From positions 29,524 through 93,523 of the forward strand of contig NZ_LDUE01000015.1 in the NCBI RefSeq assembly GCF_001038485.1: a DNA stretch of 64,000 bases. Direction: 5' to 3'. The translations under genes were made by a program, and so were the position numbers. Origin of the DNA: Ornithinibacillus californiensis. Lineage in GTDB: Bacteria; Bacillota; Bacilli; Bacillales; Amphibacillaceae. The notes under the pieces are model-generated. The model was not told where the DNA came from. It saw nothing but the letters and a program-made list of their open reading frames with translations, and did no database searches. Each line of letters opens with the position of its first letter. Position 1 is the stretch's first letter. Of this stretch, positions 21,241-30,684 are shown piece after piece.

Positions 21241-22254
21241 ATGTGGAAATCAGGATTTAAGTGGATGTTTCTTATTATTGGGACAACCATAGGAGCAGGA
21301 TATGCATCAGGTAGGGAACTGTGGGAGTTTTTTGGCCATGGGAGTGGACTAGCTATTGTGTTGTTTGTCATATTCTTTGTGATGTCCTGCAATGTAATTA
21401 TGACGATTAGTTATAAAAAATCTTCAACTGAATATCGACCAGTTTTAAAAGAAATCGTCGGAAAAAAACTATCTCCATTTTATGATGTGATGATATTTGT
21501 ATATCTCTATACGACAACCGTTGTGATGATGTCAGGCAGTGGTGCAACAGGACAAGCGTTTAACTTTCCATACTGGTGGGGGATTGCCTTTATTGCTATC
21601 ATGTTAGTCCTACTATTTTTGAAGGACATTAGTGGGTTACTATCGATTAACCAGATTATATTACCCATCCTTATTTTTGGTTTGCTTTATGTGCTCCTTA
21701 CCTTTATTCATGATCAAAATCTTCACTTGTTTTCGCATTGGCGGGAGCAGCATAACTGGCCATCTGCATTTCCGTTTACAGCGCTCAATATTCTACCATT
21801 AATAGCTGTACTAGGGGCGGTTGGCGATAAAGTTACGTCAAAACAAGAGATATGGATAGCAAGTATCGGAAGTGGACTAACGCTAGGTATTGTAACCTAT
21901 GTCTACAATAATAGTCTCATTCAAATTGCTGAAGAAATAATAGTCTTTGAAATACCGCTATTCGCTATATTAAGTAACTATCCATTCTATATGGTATTAT
22001 TTATGTCTATCTTATTATGGTTTGCTATTTTTACAACAGCTGCGTCTGGCGTACTAGGAATTACAACTAGATTAGCTGGGTACTTTAAACTACCATTTTG
22101 GTTGCTTGTTGCGGCGATTTTAGCTACAATGATACCATTAACAACACTTGGATTTTCAACGTTAGTAAGTATCTTATATCCTTTATATGGATTGTTAAAT
22201 TTATATGTGTTAACACGATTATTACTATTTCCGTTATGGAATAAAAACGGATAA
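21241..22254 (+). CDS. YkvI-type integral membrane transporter
   Basis: 337 residues and about ten membrane segments. The N terminus KWMFLIIGTTIGAGYASGRELWEFFG is typical of the YkvI family, a LeuT-fold group of putative transporters; the substrate is unknown. GGAGGAGAAGCA precedes the ATG. Confidence 0.82.
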   Translation: MWKSGFKWMFLIIGTTIGAGYASGRELWEFFGHGSGLAIVLFVIFFVMSCNVIMTISYKKSSTEYRPVLKEIVGKKLSPFYDVMIFVYLYTTTVVMMSGSGATGQAFNFPYWWGIAFIAIMLVLLFLKDISGLLSINQIILPILIFGLLYVLLTFIHDQNLHLFSHWREQHNWPSAFPFTALNILPLIAVLGAVGDKVTSKQEIWIASIGSGLTLGIVTYVYNNSLIQIAEEIIVFEIPLFAILSNYPFYMVLFMSILLWFAIFTTAASGVLGITTRLAGYFKLPFWLLVAAILATMIPLTTLGFSTLVSILYPLYGLLNLYVLTRLLLFPLWNKNG

Positions 22255-22295
22255 ATAATAGACTTTTCCAAAAACAATTAAAGGGGATGTACAAA

Positions 22296-22493
22296 ATGGT
22301 GGATAAGGATTATCAATTACATGATATTGTACAAATGAAAAAACCCCATCCGTGTGGTGAAAATCGTTGGAAGATCATCCGCATGGGCATGGATATTCGA
22401 ATTAAATGTATGGGCTGTGATCACAGTGTCATGATTCCCCGCCGAGATTTTACAAAGAAAATGAAAAAGATATTAGAAAAGGCGCCAGAATAA
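22296..22493 (+). CDS. yyzM: DUF951 protein, YyzM-like
   Basis: A 65-residue protein with DIVQMKKPHPCGENRWKIIRMGMDIRIKCMGC and SVMIPRRDF split around two cysteines, which may bind metal. It matches YyzM of B. subtilis, also next to ychF. I use the ATG at 22296, nine bases after AAAGGGGA; the ATG at 22287 touches the ribosome site. Confidence 0.88.
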   Translation: MVDKDYQLHDIVQMKKPHPCGENRWKIIRMGMDIRIKCMGCDHSVMIPRRDFTKKMKKILEKAPE

Positions 22494-22570
22494 TACTTTT
22501 GTATGGACTAATTTACTATAAAATGGTAAATTGTTTCATAGATAGATAGAGAAAACATAAAAATAATAGG

Positions 22571-22620
22571 GTAAAAAGCGAAAAATAGGCTTCTACTTGA
22601 GGCCTATTTTTGCTTTTTAC
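22571..22620. terminator. Long near-perfect hairpin after yyzM
   Basis: A stem of about 19 bp (GTAAAAAGC...AAAAATAGGC with its complement, one bulged G) lies over a ten-base loop. Both flanks have T- or A-rich arms, so it can stop transcription from either side. Confidence 0.7.
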
Positions 22621-22708
22621 TAGCTTGTCTTTTTTCATAGCAATATCTATAATTGAACTATCGAACGCGTTCAGAAGATGAATGGAATCCTTAAGGAGTG
22701 GAAAATAC

Positions 22709-23809
22709 ATGGCATTGACAGCAGGAATCGTCGGACTTCCAAACGTAGGAAAGTCTACATTATTTAATGCAATTACCCAAGCAGGCGCAGAGGCAGCTAA
22801 CTATCCCTTTGCAACAATCGATCCGAATGTAGGTATGGTGGAAGTGCCTGATGAGCGCTTAAATAAATTAACCGAGTTAGTACAACCGAAAAAAACAGTA
22901 CCAACAACATTTGAATTTACCGATATTGCTGGAATTGTAAAAGGTGCAAGTAAAGGTGAAGGATTAGGAAACCAATTCCTATCTCACATCAGGCAGGTGG
23001 ATGCAATCTGTCAGGTTGTCCGTTGTTTTGTTGATGAAAACATCACACACGTGTCTGGGAAAGTAGATCCAATTGATGATATCGAAATTATCAATTTAGA
23101 GCTAATTCTAGCAGACTTGGAAACCGTCAATAAACGTTTCCAACGTGTTGAAAAGCTTGCAAGACAAAAGGACAAGGATGCACTTGTTGAATTTGAAGTG
23201 CTTTCCAAGTTAAAGACAGGTCTGGAAGAAGAAAAACCAGCTCGTGCGATTGAATTTACCGATGAGCAACAAAAAATGGTTAAAGGTCTTCACCTACTAA
23301 CAAGCAAACCAATGCTATATGTAGCTAACGTTGGTGAAGATGAAATTGCTGAACCTGATAACAACCCAAATGTACAAAAAGTAAAAGAATATGCTAACAA
23401 CGAAGGTGCAGAGGTCATTGTTATCTGCGCAAGAATTGAAGAAGAAATTTCAGAATTAGACCAAGAAGAAAAAGAAATGTTCTTAGAAGAACTAGGCATT
23501 ACCGAGTCAGGCCTTGATAAGCTAATTAAAGCATCATACAGCCTATTAGGACTTGCAACATACTTTACAGCCGGAGTCCAAGAAGTACGCGCCTGGACGT
23601 TCCGAAAAGGCATTAAAGCACCACAAGCAGCAGGAATCATCCATACCGATTTCGAACGAGGATTTATCCGAGCAGAAACAGTCTCCTACAACGACCTAGT
23701 AGAAGCAGGCAACATGACAGTAGCCCGCGAAAGAGGAAAAGTACGCCTAGAAGGAAAAGACTACATCGTAAAAGACGGCGACGTAATACACTTCCGATTT
23801 AATGTTTAA
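22709..23809 (+). CDS. ychF: Redox-regulated ATPase YchF (Obg family)
   Basis: 366 residues. YchF is an Obg-family P-loop protein that prefers ATP and associates with ribosomes. GLPNVGKST is at residues 9-17, followed by GASKGEGLGN in the G2/G3 region, a helical insert, and a C-terminal TGS domain ending KDYIVKDGDVIHFRFNV. The ATG at 22709 follows AAGGAGTGG. The last 230 bp use C- and A-ending codons almost exclusively, beside repeat copy E. Confidence 0.96.
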   Translation: MALTAGIVGLPNVGKSTLFNAITQAGAEAANYPFATIDPNVGMVEVPDERLNKLTELVQPKKTVPTTFEFTDIAGIVKGASKGEGLGNQFLSHIRQVDAICQVVRCFVDENITHVSGKVDPIDDIEIINLELILADLETVNKRFQRVEKLARQKDKDALVEFEVLSKLKTGLEEEKPARAIEFTDEQQKMVKGLHLLTSKPMLYVANVGEDEIAEPDNNPNVQKVKEYANNEGAEVIVICARIEEEISELDQEEKEMFLEELGITESGLDKLIKASYSLLGLATYFTAGVQEVRAWTFRKGIKAPQAAGIIHTDFERGFIRAETVSYNDLVEAGNMTVARERGKVRLEGKDYIVKDGDVIHFRFNV

Positions 23810-23860
23810 TTTAATTATGGTTTTTGTTAAATGGAAGTAGAAATTGAGCTACTGCACTGA

Positions 23861-24035
23861 GTGGCAAGAATACACGAAGACTCCTGCGGGAGGATAGGCC
23901 TAGGTGAGACCCCGCAAGAGCCTTGGCTCTGAGGAGGCTCACCAGCCGCCCGGCGGCAAGGTAGACACTGCGATGGTTTTTTCGAGCAGATGTCGCCCCT
24001 GTACTGGAAGTGAAAGCGAAGTGTATTCTGGCTGC
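23861..24035. repeat. Dispersed structured repeat, copy E with a 59-bp insertion
   Basis: Same element as copies A-D, but 175 bp long. The extra bases lie between CCGCCCG and AAAGCG near the right arm. Internal GGTGAG/CTCACC and the tip AGAGCC-TTG-GCTCT are kept. The outer arms, ending GTGTATTCTGGCTGC, pair imperfectly, so this may be a decaying copy. Confidence 0.85.
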
Positions 24036-24097
24036 GGGTTACGATCGACATCAATATATTGGCATTAGTATAACGTAAAAAAGGAATCTTCGAAGAC

Positions 24098-24126
24098 TTG
24101 TTATTTCATATGAAATTTGCTATAAT
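24098..24126 (+). promoter_or_regulatory. Promoter of rpsF-ssb-rpsR
   Basis: TTGTTA, an exact 17-bp spacer and TATAAT, located about 100 bp upstream of rpsF. Confidence 0.85.
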
Positions 24127-24129
24127 ACA

Positions 24130-24224
24130 CTATTGTGAGTAATGAAACTTAAATTACTCCTTGCTCTTGGTGCGAAAGTTCACTTTCAACAGACAAGGGC
24201 CGCTAAGACCAAAAGGAGGTGTAA
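24130..24224 (+). ncRNA. Putative S6:S18 leader (rpsF autoregulatory RNA)
   Basis: The leader contains the GGGCCGCTAAGACCAAAAGG segment before the ribosome site, CCTTG/CAAGG arms, and a TTGGT stretch able to pair with ACCAA. This resembles the Firmicutes rpsF leader, in which a CCG-bearing structure binds S6:S18 and represses the operon. The match is by eye. Confidence 0.65.
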
Positions 24225-24227
24225 CGG

Positions 24228-24518
24228 ATGAGAAAATACGAAATCATGTACATCATCCGCCCAGACATGGAAGAGGAAGCGCAAAAAGCTTTAATCGAGC
24301 GTTTCAACGGTATCTTAACAGATAACGGGGCGGAGATCGCAAACGTTAAAGAAGTAGGCAAAAAACGCCTAGCATATGAAATTAATGATTACCGTGATGG
24401 ATATTATGTTTTAATTAACTTCTCTGGCGATGAAAAATCAGTTAATGAATTTGATCGTCTAGCTAAGTTCTCTGAAGATATTATTCGTCATATTGCAATT
24501 CGCGAAGATGATAAATAA
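24228..24518 (+). CDS. rpsF: 30S ribosomal protein S6
   Basis: 96 residues, beginning [18 protein letters not shown] and containing [25 protein letters not shown]. First gene of the rpsF-ssb-rpsR operon; AAAAGGAGGTG precedes the ATG. The protein forms a dimer with S18 on the ribosome platform. Confidence 0.98.
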   Translation: MRKYEIMYIIRPDMEEEAQKALIERFNGILTDNGAEIANVKEVGKKRLAYEINDYRDGYYVLINFSGDEKSVNEFDRLAKFSEDIIRHIAIREDDK

Positions 24519-24533
24519 TAAGGAGTGGTTCTG

Positions 24534-25025
24534 ATGTTAAATCGTGTCGTACTTGTCGGCAGGTTAACGAAGGATCCTGATTTACGTTATACACCGAATG
24601 GAGTAGCAGTAGCCAATTTTACAGTTGCCGTCAATCGTCCTTTCTCTAACCAACAAGGAAATAGAGAAGCCGATTTCATTAACTGTGTTATTTGGAGAAG
24701 ACCTGCAGAAACTCTTGCTAACTATATGAAAAAAGGTAGTTTAATTGGTGTTGATGGACGAATTCAAACGCGTTCTTTTGAAGGTCAGGATGGAAAAATG
24801 GTTTATATAACAGAAGTTGTTGCAGATAGTGTACAGTTCTTAGAGTCCAAAGGTTCTTCCCAAGGACGCGGGGGACAAGACTATAATAATTCACCAGGAT
24901 TCCAACAAAATCAGAACCAAAATAGAAACCAAAATCAAAACCAGAACCAAAATCAATATGACGATGATCCATTTAAAGATAATGGTGAGCCAATTGATAT
25001 TTCTGATGATGATTTACCATTCTAA
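24534..25025 (+). CDS. ssb: Single-stranded DNA-binding protein SSB
   Basis: 163 residues. An OB-fold domain ([20 protein letters not shown] to about residue 105) is followed by a Q/N-rich linker made of repeated NQ units (about 120-143). The acidic tip DISDDDLPF recruits partner proteins. The ATG at 24534 is seven bases after AAGGAGTGG; an upstream in-frame start would cover the ribosome site. Confidence 0.97.
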   Translation: MLNRVVLVGRLTKDPDLRYTPNGVAVANFTVAVNRPFSNQQGNREADFINCVIWRRPAETLANYMKKGSLIGVDGRIQTRSFEGQDGKMVYITEVVADSVQFLESKGSSQGRGGQDYNNSPGFQQNQNQNRNQNQNQNQNQYDDDPFKDNGEPIDISDDDLPF

Positions 25026-25072
25026 TATAAATCAAATGAAAATATAAGAACTCATAAAAGGGAGGGTTACTA

Positions 25073-25306
25073 ATGGCAGCTCGTCGTGGACGCGGTGGTA
25101 AGCGCCGTAAAGTGTGTTTCTTCACAGCTAACGGTATTACAAACATCGATTACAAAGACGTTGATCTTCTAAAGCGTTTCATTTCTGAACGTGGAAAAAT
25201 TCTTCCTCGTCGTGTAACTGGAACTTCTGCAAAATATCAACGTAAACTTACAATTGCAATTAAACGTGCTCGTCAAATGGCTTTATTGCCATATGTGGCT
25301 GAGTAA
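25073..25306 (+). CDS. rpsR: 30S ribosomal protein S18
   Basis: 77 residues: [39 protein letters not shown] and the basic C terminus [13 protein letters not shown]. Third gene of the operon, with GGGAGGG upstream and a terminator downstream. Confidence 0.98.
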   Translation: MAARRGRGGKRRKVCFFTANGITNIDYKDVDLLKRFISERGKILPRRVTGTSAKYQRKLTIAIKRARQMALLPYVAE

Positions 25307-25313
25307 TAAGAAC

Positions 25314-25350
25314 AGAGGTTATCTCAATTGAGGTAACCTCTTTCTTTTTA
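25314..25350 (+). terminator. Intrinsic terminator after rpsR
   Basis: AGAGGTTA-CTC pairs with GAG-TAACCTCT through mismatched bases, followed by TTCTTTTT. Confidence 0.8.
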
Positions 25351-25430
25351 TGAACAGGTACATAGGACGTTTCTGAAACTTTTTACTTAGAAGTTTCGTA
25401 TAAATAATAAAGCGAATGGGGGGATAGGTA

Positions 25431-25691
25431 ATGTTTTTCATACTCTTAATTTTCTCCATCCCGGTTTATATTTTTGGTTTTTGGGGTCTATATGAACCTG
25501 AAGAAAGTTATCTCTTTTTAGACCGATGGAGATATAAAGAAATTCCAGAGTTGTCGGATATACAGATTAAGTTGATCAAAATTGGAAGCGTAGTTGGTAT
25601 GATTCTATGGACTTTGTTATTAATATACGCTGGAATTGAAACCTTTACGCCTGATCCACCATTACCAACTATTGGTATGTCGAATTATTAG
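25431..25691 (+). CDS. Small membrane protein of unknown function
   Basis: 86 residues with two membrane segments, at residues 1-18 (FFILLIFSIPVYIFGFW) and about 48-66. Between them is an acidic loop with FLDRWRYKEIPELSD. It may belong to the DUF6199 group of small membrane proteins, but I am not sure. A GGGGGGATAGGTA ribosome site precedes the ATG. Confidence 0.65.
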   Translation: MFFILLIFSIPVYIFGFWGLYEPEESYLFLDRWRYKEIPELSDIQIKLIKIGSVVGMILWTLLLIYAGIETFTPDPPLPTIGMSNY

Positions 25692-25759
25692 ATTGTATCA
25701 GCTTAATAATTTAGCCTTTTTGAAGAAAATAAGCTATCCTATTTGCTAGGGTCGAATAA

Positions 25760-26539
<780 letters not shown>

Positions 26540-26562
26540 AAGCATTTATACCATATAAACTT

Positions 26563-26602
26563 ATGACTAATAAATAATGAGACATTTGTTAGTCATTTTT
26601 AA
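26563..26602 (+). terminator. Intrinsic terminator after map
   Basis: ATGACTAATAAAT pairs with ATTTGTTAGTCAT, with one G-T pair, and TTTTT follows. The rest of the 349-bp gap to 26889 is AT-rich and holds only the GGAACAG...TTGAATAAAG motif at 26792-26820. Confidence 0.75.
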
Positions 26603-26888
26603 TTGCTTAAAAGTTGTGATCAATCTGTATAACAAAATGGTTCAATATTCAATTGTCTATAGCTCATCAATAAATTACATAACAATTTAAAAAGCAATTA
26701 ACTCTATATTCTCGATGTATTAATATCAACACTTATTTGACTGAATTTACAACGTATTAAGAATACCCTTGTTAAGATAGAAGTAAAGATAGGCTAAAGG
26801 AACAGTTTAGTTGAATAAAGAAACCTTTTTTGATTGCGAATCGTATATATAGTATTGGTAAAAATATACGGATTATGGAGGTTTAAAG

Positions 26889-27173
26889 ATGGAATATGGT
26901 CTTTTAATTATTGGTATAGCTCTCTTACTGTTTTCCTATTTGGTGGCTGTGAAAAAACAAACGTGGTTATTAGCTGGATTTAATGAAAAAAACATAAAAA
27001 ATAAATCTTTATTAGGTAGAGTTACAGGAGGAGTTTTTTTTATGCCCCTGGGATTGTTAGTAGTTATCCATAGTTTTATTGACTATCCTCATGAGAACAC
27101 GGTTCTTATAATTGCAATGTTGGTTTTATTAACGATTACGTATGTATTGATTAATAGAAAGTTGCTCGATTGA
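26889..27173 (+). CDS. Small membrane protein, DUF3784-like
   Basis: 94 residues and three membrane segments. The loop after the first segment, VKKQTWLLAGFNEKNIKNK, resembles the LLAGYN motif of DUF3784 proteins. Function unknown. TATGGAGG precedes the ATG. This begins a patch of small accessory genes that share intergenic motifs with the 53.7-61.4 kb array. Confidence 0.7.
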   Translation: MEYGLLIIGIALLLFSYLVAVKKQTWLLAGFNEKNIKNKSLLGRVTGGVFFMPLGLLVVIHSFIDYPHENTVLIIAMLVLLTITYVLINRKLLD

Positions 27174-27222
27174 TTCTAACTGGGTTTAGTGAAGTTCCGT
27201 AATGATAAAGAGGAGGGATATT

Positions 27223-27339
27223 GTGAAATGTATACTTTTTATTGTAGTATCCTTTTTACTCGTGTATCTAAATAGCAAACCTCATTTAAAGGGTTTGCGT
27301 TTACAGCGGTCAATGAAGAACAAAAAAATTAACAGTTGA
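27223..27339 (+). pseudogene. Short membrane-peptide frame, likely a gene remnant
   Basis: GTG with an ideal AGGAGGG site opens 38 codons: a hydrophobic helix (CILFIVVSFLLVYL) followed by a basic tail. The continuing sequence in a neighbouring frame stays open for a further 35 codons or so up to 27422, which suggests a frameshifted longer gene. A GGGTGC motif lies at 27363 and GGGGCAG at 27401. It may alternatively be an intact tiny membrane protein. Confidence 0.4.
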
Positions 27340-27477
27340 ACATAATACCTTATTAAAGAATCGGGTGCTTTACTGTAATGGTGATGACAATTCAATTAAT
27401 GGGGCAGGAGTTGAAGAAGAGTAATACCCATATTGATAATAGATAAGTTTATTATAGGAATAAAGGGAGTATAGATT

Positions 27478-28212
27478 ATGAATGGAATACTGAACAAACT
27501 TAAAGAAGTTGGTGTACATAGCATAATTAGTGACGGACAAATAATGTTGGAAATGTTAGAAGATAATTTGATTCTAGCGGAACAAATCGATGGTCTTATA
27601 AATGATCTCTTAATTAAAACTAAATATAGCAAATATAAAAAGGTGTTGCTAGAATGCCCTAGAATTCATTTAGAACAATTAAATGGCATAATGGAAAAGA
27701 TGAAGATAATAGGTGAAAGAGTTATTTATAAAAGGTCTTTGAGAAATTTATTAGATATTGAGGGCTTAGATTACGAAGTATGGTCAATTACTGAGGAGAA
27801 ATCTCTTTCATTTCTATCTGAAGTAATGGATAGAAATATGGATGATATTGAAAAGTTTTTTATGAGTATGATAACTGAACTGCCATTACAAATTCAGAAA
27901 ATGTTCACTATCTATAAAGTTAATAATGAACCTATTGGAGTGGTCTTTCCTCACCTCGAACCAGATAAGGACAACGAAGGACGTATTTTTTGGATAGGTA
28001 TTCATCCTAAATTTCGAGGGAAGGGCTGGGGCAAAAACCTACACCTGATAGGGCTATATAGATTGAAAGTAGATTTTAAAGCAAAGTCTTATTTAGGTGC
28101 TACTCAAATCAACAACAATCCAATGAGAAAGATAATGAAATACAATGGATGTGTTGAAAATAAAAATACAGTTATTTCATTAGAGTATTCTAACAAGCTA
28201 TATAGTGAATAA
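27478..28212 (+). CDS. GNAT-family N-acetyltransferase
   Basis: 244 residues. The C-terminal half carries the acetyl-CoA motif HPKFRGKGWGKNLH near 176-189 and GATQINNNPMRKIMKYNGC, typical of GNAT enzymes. The N-terminal half is divergent and probably a second degenerate GNAT fold or a substrate domain. The acceptor is unknown. It is followed by a CTAACGAGTGC motif and a terminator-like hairpin. Confidence 0.8.
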   Translation: MNGILNKLKEVGVHSIISDGQIMLEMLEDNLILAEQIDGLINDLLIKTKYSKYKKVLLECPRIHLEQLNGIMEKMKIIGERVIYKRSLRNLLDIEGLDYEVWSITEEKSLSFLSEVMDRNMDDIEKFFMSMITELPLQIQKMFTIYKVNNEPIGVVFPHLEPDKDNEGRIFWIGIHPKFRGKGWGKNLHLIGLYRLKVDFKAKSYLGATQINNNPMRKIMKYNGCVENKNTVISLEYSNKLYSE

Positions 28213-28223
28213 TTTTACTTATA

Positions 28224-28276
28224 CTAACGAGTGCAATACTTAAAGAAGGTGATCCAATAAGGTCGCCTTTTTATAA
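28224..28276 (+). terminator. CTAACGAGTGC motif with hairpin after the GNAT gene
   Basis: The recurrent gene-end motif is followed by AAGGTGATCC pairing with GGTCGCCTT, then TTTTTAT. A near-copy of this hairpin occurs at 60487, 32 kb away. Confidence 0.6.
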
Positions 28277-28368
28277 TGGTTTAATTTTAATATTATTTTT
28301 GGATAATTAACGGAATTTTGAAACTAGTTATAGTCCCATATCGTATGTAAAGTAAAGGAGGTTCATTT

Positions 28369-28866
28369 ATGAAAAAATTCATTTGGATAATGTTACTTAT
28401 AGGTATGTTTTTGATAGTTAGTGGCTGTAGCAACAACGCCTTCGATGAAAATGAAGTCAAGGAATTCGTAATGGAATACAAAACAAACCAATATATGGTT
28501 GAAGATGCTTCTGATCCACCGACAGCAGTGGAAATCGGAGAAAAAGTTAAGTCATACCTTTCTGAAGAGGAATATGAACATTTTTTTATTAGGCGTTATT
28601 TTCGTTTCATTACCGTAGTAGCAGAGAATACTGGTTATAGTAGTGAGTTACAAGATGTTATTTTGGAAAAGACGGAAGAAAATGAGGATGGTTCGGTTGA
28701 CTACGATTATACTGTATCAGTGAAATACTATGATGACAGCTTTTCGGAACTAGTTGAAACCAAAGGGCAAATGACTATCCAACATGATGGAGAAGATTAT
28801 AAGATTACACGTGATTGGGAAAATCCGAATCAATTTGTACAGGAAGCAATTTTGAAAAAGAAATAA
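28369..28866 (+). CDS. Putative lipoprotein
   Basis: 165 residues with a lipoprotein signal (MFLIVSGC, cysteine at residue 20). The soluble part contains VSVKYYDDSFSELVETKGQM and ends in a basic tail; no family recognised. AAAGGAGG precedes the ATG. Predicted to be anchored on the outer face of the membrane. Confidence 0.75.
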   Translation: MKKFIWIMLLIGMFLIVSGCSNNAFDENEVKEFVMEYKTNQYMVEDASDPPTAVEIGEKVKSYLSEEEYEHFFIRRYFRFITVVAENTGYSSELQDVILEKTEENEDGSVDYDYTVSVKYYDDSFSELVETKGQMTIQHDGEDYKITRDWENPNQFVQEAILKKK

Positions 28867-28982
28867 CAAAATATCATTACGACATTTTTATTTTAAGTCC
28901 TTAAACTAATATGTGTAATGGTTAAATAAGGAAAACCACTTTCACCTATGATATAAGGTTGAAAAGGAGTTGGAGGATATTT

Positions 28983-29189
28983 ATGGAAAAGGGAATTGCA
29001 TATACTTTGGTTCTGATATTTTTATCTATTGTTCTCTTTTTAGTTGTGACTAGCATACTTAAAACAAGCCATCCATCGATAGTTTTTTTTCTTTCCATAA
29101 TTACTAGTCACTTGATTTTAGAGAAAAATCAATGGGTTTTTGGAAAAAGTAGTTGGATAGACGATAACTCTGACGAAGATAGAAAATAA
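28983..29189 (+). CDS. Small membrane protein of unknown function
   Basis: 68 residues with two membrane helices, then an acidic tail IDDNSDEDRK. The ATG at 28983 follows GGAGG; an in-frame ATG at 28959 lacks a ribosome site. No family recognised. Confidence 0.6.
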   Translation: MEKGIAYTLVLIFLSIVLFLVVTSILKTSHPSIVFFLSIITSHLILEKNQWVFGKSSWIDDNSDEDRK

Positions 29190-29221
29190 TTGAAAGAGTA
29201 GTTTGTTGAATGTGGGTGCTT

Positions 29222-29413
29222 ATGACTAACTTTCATCTGACAGATTTTTTACTCAGTTTAGTAATTCTATTAGTAATTCTATTCTTAATAGGTTTTCTGA
29301 TTTTTATTGTGATTAAAAAAGGAATAGCTGCCGGCATAAATTCCAGTAAAAAAATTGAGGAGCTCGATAAGAGAATTAGCCAATTGGAAGAAGAACGTAA
29401 CATTCCTGATTAA
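29222..29413 (+). CDS. Small membrane protein with coiled-coil tail
   Basis: 63 residues: one long membrane segment (LLSLVILLVILFLIGFLIFIV), then a charged helix KKIEELDKRISQLEEER likely to form a coiled coil. Start ambiguous: ATG 29210 or ATG 29222. I prefer 29222 because the bases before it contain the recurrent GGGTGC motif seen between genes here. Function unknown. Confidence 0.6.
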   Translation: MTNFHLTDFLLSLVILLVILFLIGFLIFIVIKKGIAAGINSSKKIEELDKRISQLEEERNIPD

Positions 29414-29463
29414 ACTATCGGGTACTAAAGCAGTTCTGGAATAATTTAATTGGAGGTGAAACA

Positions 29464-29907
29464 ATGAAGTCAAACGTAATCCTAGCAATACTATCATTGT
29501 TCTTTTTACTTGTTGGTTGTGATGAGATTAATATAGATGCAGCTAACTCACCAGAAGATGCCTTAAAGACGATAGAGATTGGAAACAAAGAAAGAGAAAT
29601 AATTGTATATGGTTCTCATCAAGTGAATGAAGCGTTAGTCCTCATTGTCTTTCGAGGCGTAATGAATGATAAGGATATTTGGGTTGCGGACGTTCGAAAA
29701 GCTAATGGTCAATGGAGAGCTGAAGAAGTTGTCCAAATGAATGGACCTTTTGAAGGAAAGGGCGACATTCAAACTATAATTACTAATGAGGAATATGGAT
29801 ATGAAATAGGTTATATCGATAGTGATGTACCAGCCACGAATAAAGGAAGTGTTATTGAAGTAGATGGCGTGGAAGAATGGAAAATTTGGATTAAGGAATC
29901 ATCGTGA
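29464..29907 (+). CDS. Putative lipoprotein
   Basis: 147 residues, lipobox FLLVGC with cysteine at residue 19, then a soluble domain with REIIVYGSHQVNEALVLIVF and a VADVRKANGQWRAEEV segment. No family recognised. TTGGAGGTG precedes the ATG. It converges on the minus-strand gene at 29987, with a shared hairpin between. Confidence 0.75.
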   Translation: MKSNVILAILSLFFLLVGCDEINIDAANSPEDALKTIEIGNKEREIIVYGSHQVNEALVLIVFRGVMNDKDIWVADVRKANGQWRAEEVVQMNGPFEGKGDIQTIITNEEYGYEIGYIDSDVPATNKGSVIEVDGVEEWKIWIKESS

Positions 29908-29932
29908 TACCAATCCCAAGAAAATCTAAAAG

Positions 29933-29979
29933 ATCACAAAAAAAGCTTGATTTCAATATTCCATCAAGCTTCTTGTGAC
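29933..29979. terminator. Hairpin between convergent genes
   Basis: TCACAA and AAGCTTGAT on the left pair with ATCAAGCTT and TTGTGA on the right, through small mismatches; A-rich on the left arm. Confidence 0.6.
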
Positions 29980-29986
29980 TATACAA

Positions 29987-30472
29987 TTAACGAGTCTTCC
30001 TTTTAGGATATACCGTAATAATCTTAAGCAATAGGAACAATGTCCATATTAGCGTAAATAATAAATAACTATCATCAATCGGATAAATGAAAGCAATAAC
30101 CATGTAAGCAATAAAAGGTATCGTCGTGCTATAGGCGATCATTTTCCATAGAATCTGTAACTTTAACTTGCGCTGCATGACTTTTGCAATCCAGGTAAAC
30201 ACATAAGCTAATAATGTAATTAATAAAAATACCATAATCGTTAGTGGTAAATAATAGAATATGAAAAAGTAAATAAAGCGAAATATAATATTCATATCTG
30301 AACCAATGCCTGTAGTTTTCGTAAGTTGGTCTACTAAAGAAGGCAAGGATACGATGAACAGTAGGATAAACATATAGAAAACCGTAATATCCATCGGAAT
30401 ACGGTTCAGTTTAAAGACGGTTTGTTTTGCTGGTAATTGGAGACTTAATATAAATGTTTTCCAGAGAATCAC
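29987..30472 (-). CDS. Integral membrane protein, possibly DUF1189/Yip1-like
   Basis: 161 residues with four or five hydrophobic segments and a short positively charged C terminus (YPKRKTR). The N-terminal FILSLQLPAKQTVFKLNRIPMDITVFYMF and the topology suggest a DUF1189-like protein, but I have no diagnostic motif. It opposes yybS across a 212-bp gap. Confidence 0.6.
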   Translation of the reverse strand: MILWKTFILSLQLPAKQTVFKLNRIPMDITVFYMFILLFIVSLPSLVDQLTKTTGIGSDMNIIFRFIYFFIFYYLPLTIMVFLLITLLAYVFTWIAKVMQRKLKLQILWKMIAYSTTIPFIAYMVIAFIYPIDDSYLLFTLIWTLFLLLKIITVYPKRKTR

Positions 30473-30684
30473 GATTTTTCAACCCTTTAATTATGACTTC
30501 CTTTATATTATAATGGAAGTTGTCACATAAAGCTTAATATAAAGTATGACATTTCACCCTAAACTTCAGAATGCCCCTCATGTGCATCACACTCTAGCAA
30601 TATACTCTTTCTAATACCGTATACACCATTAAACATGTTATCATATGACAATAAACTTTAACGTAAATATGAGGTGCAAACTAG

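Noticed and set aside
27478..28212. Two fused complete GNAT domains
   Set aside because: Only the C-terminal half has a clear acetyl-CoA motif; the N-terminal half cannot be assigned by eye.
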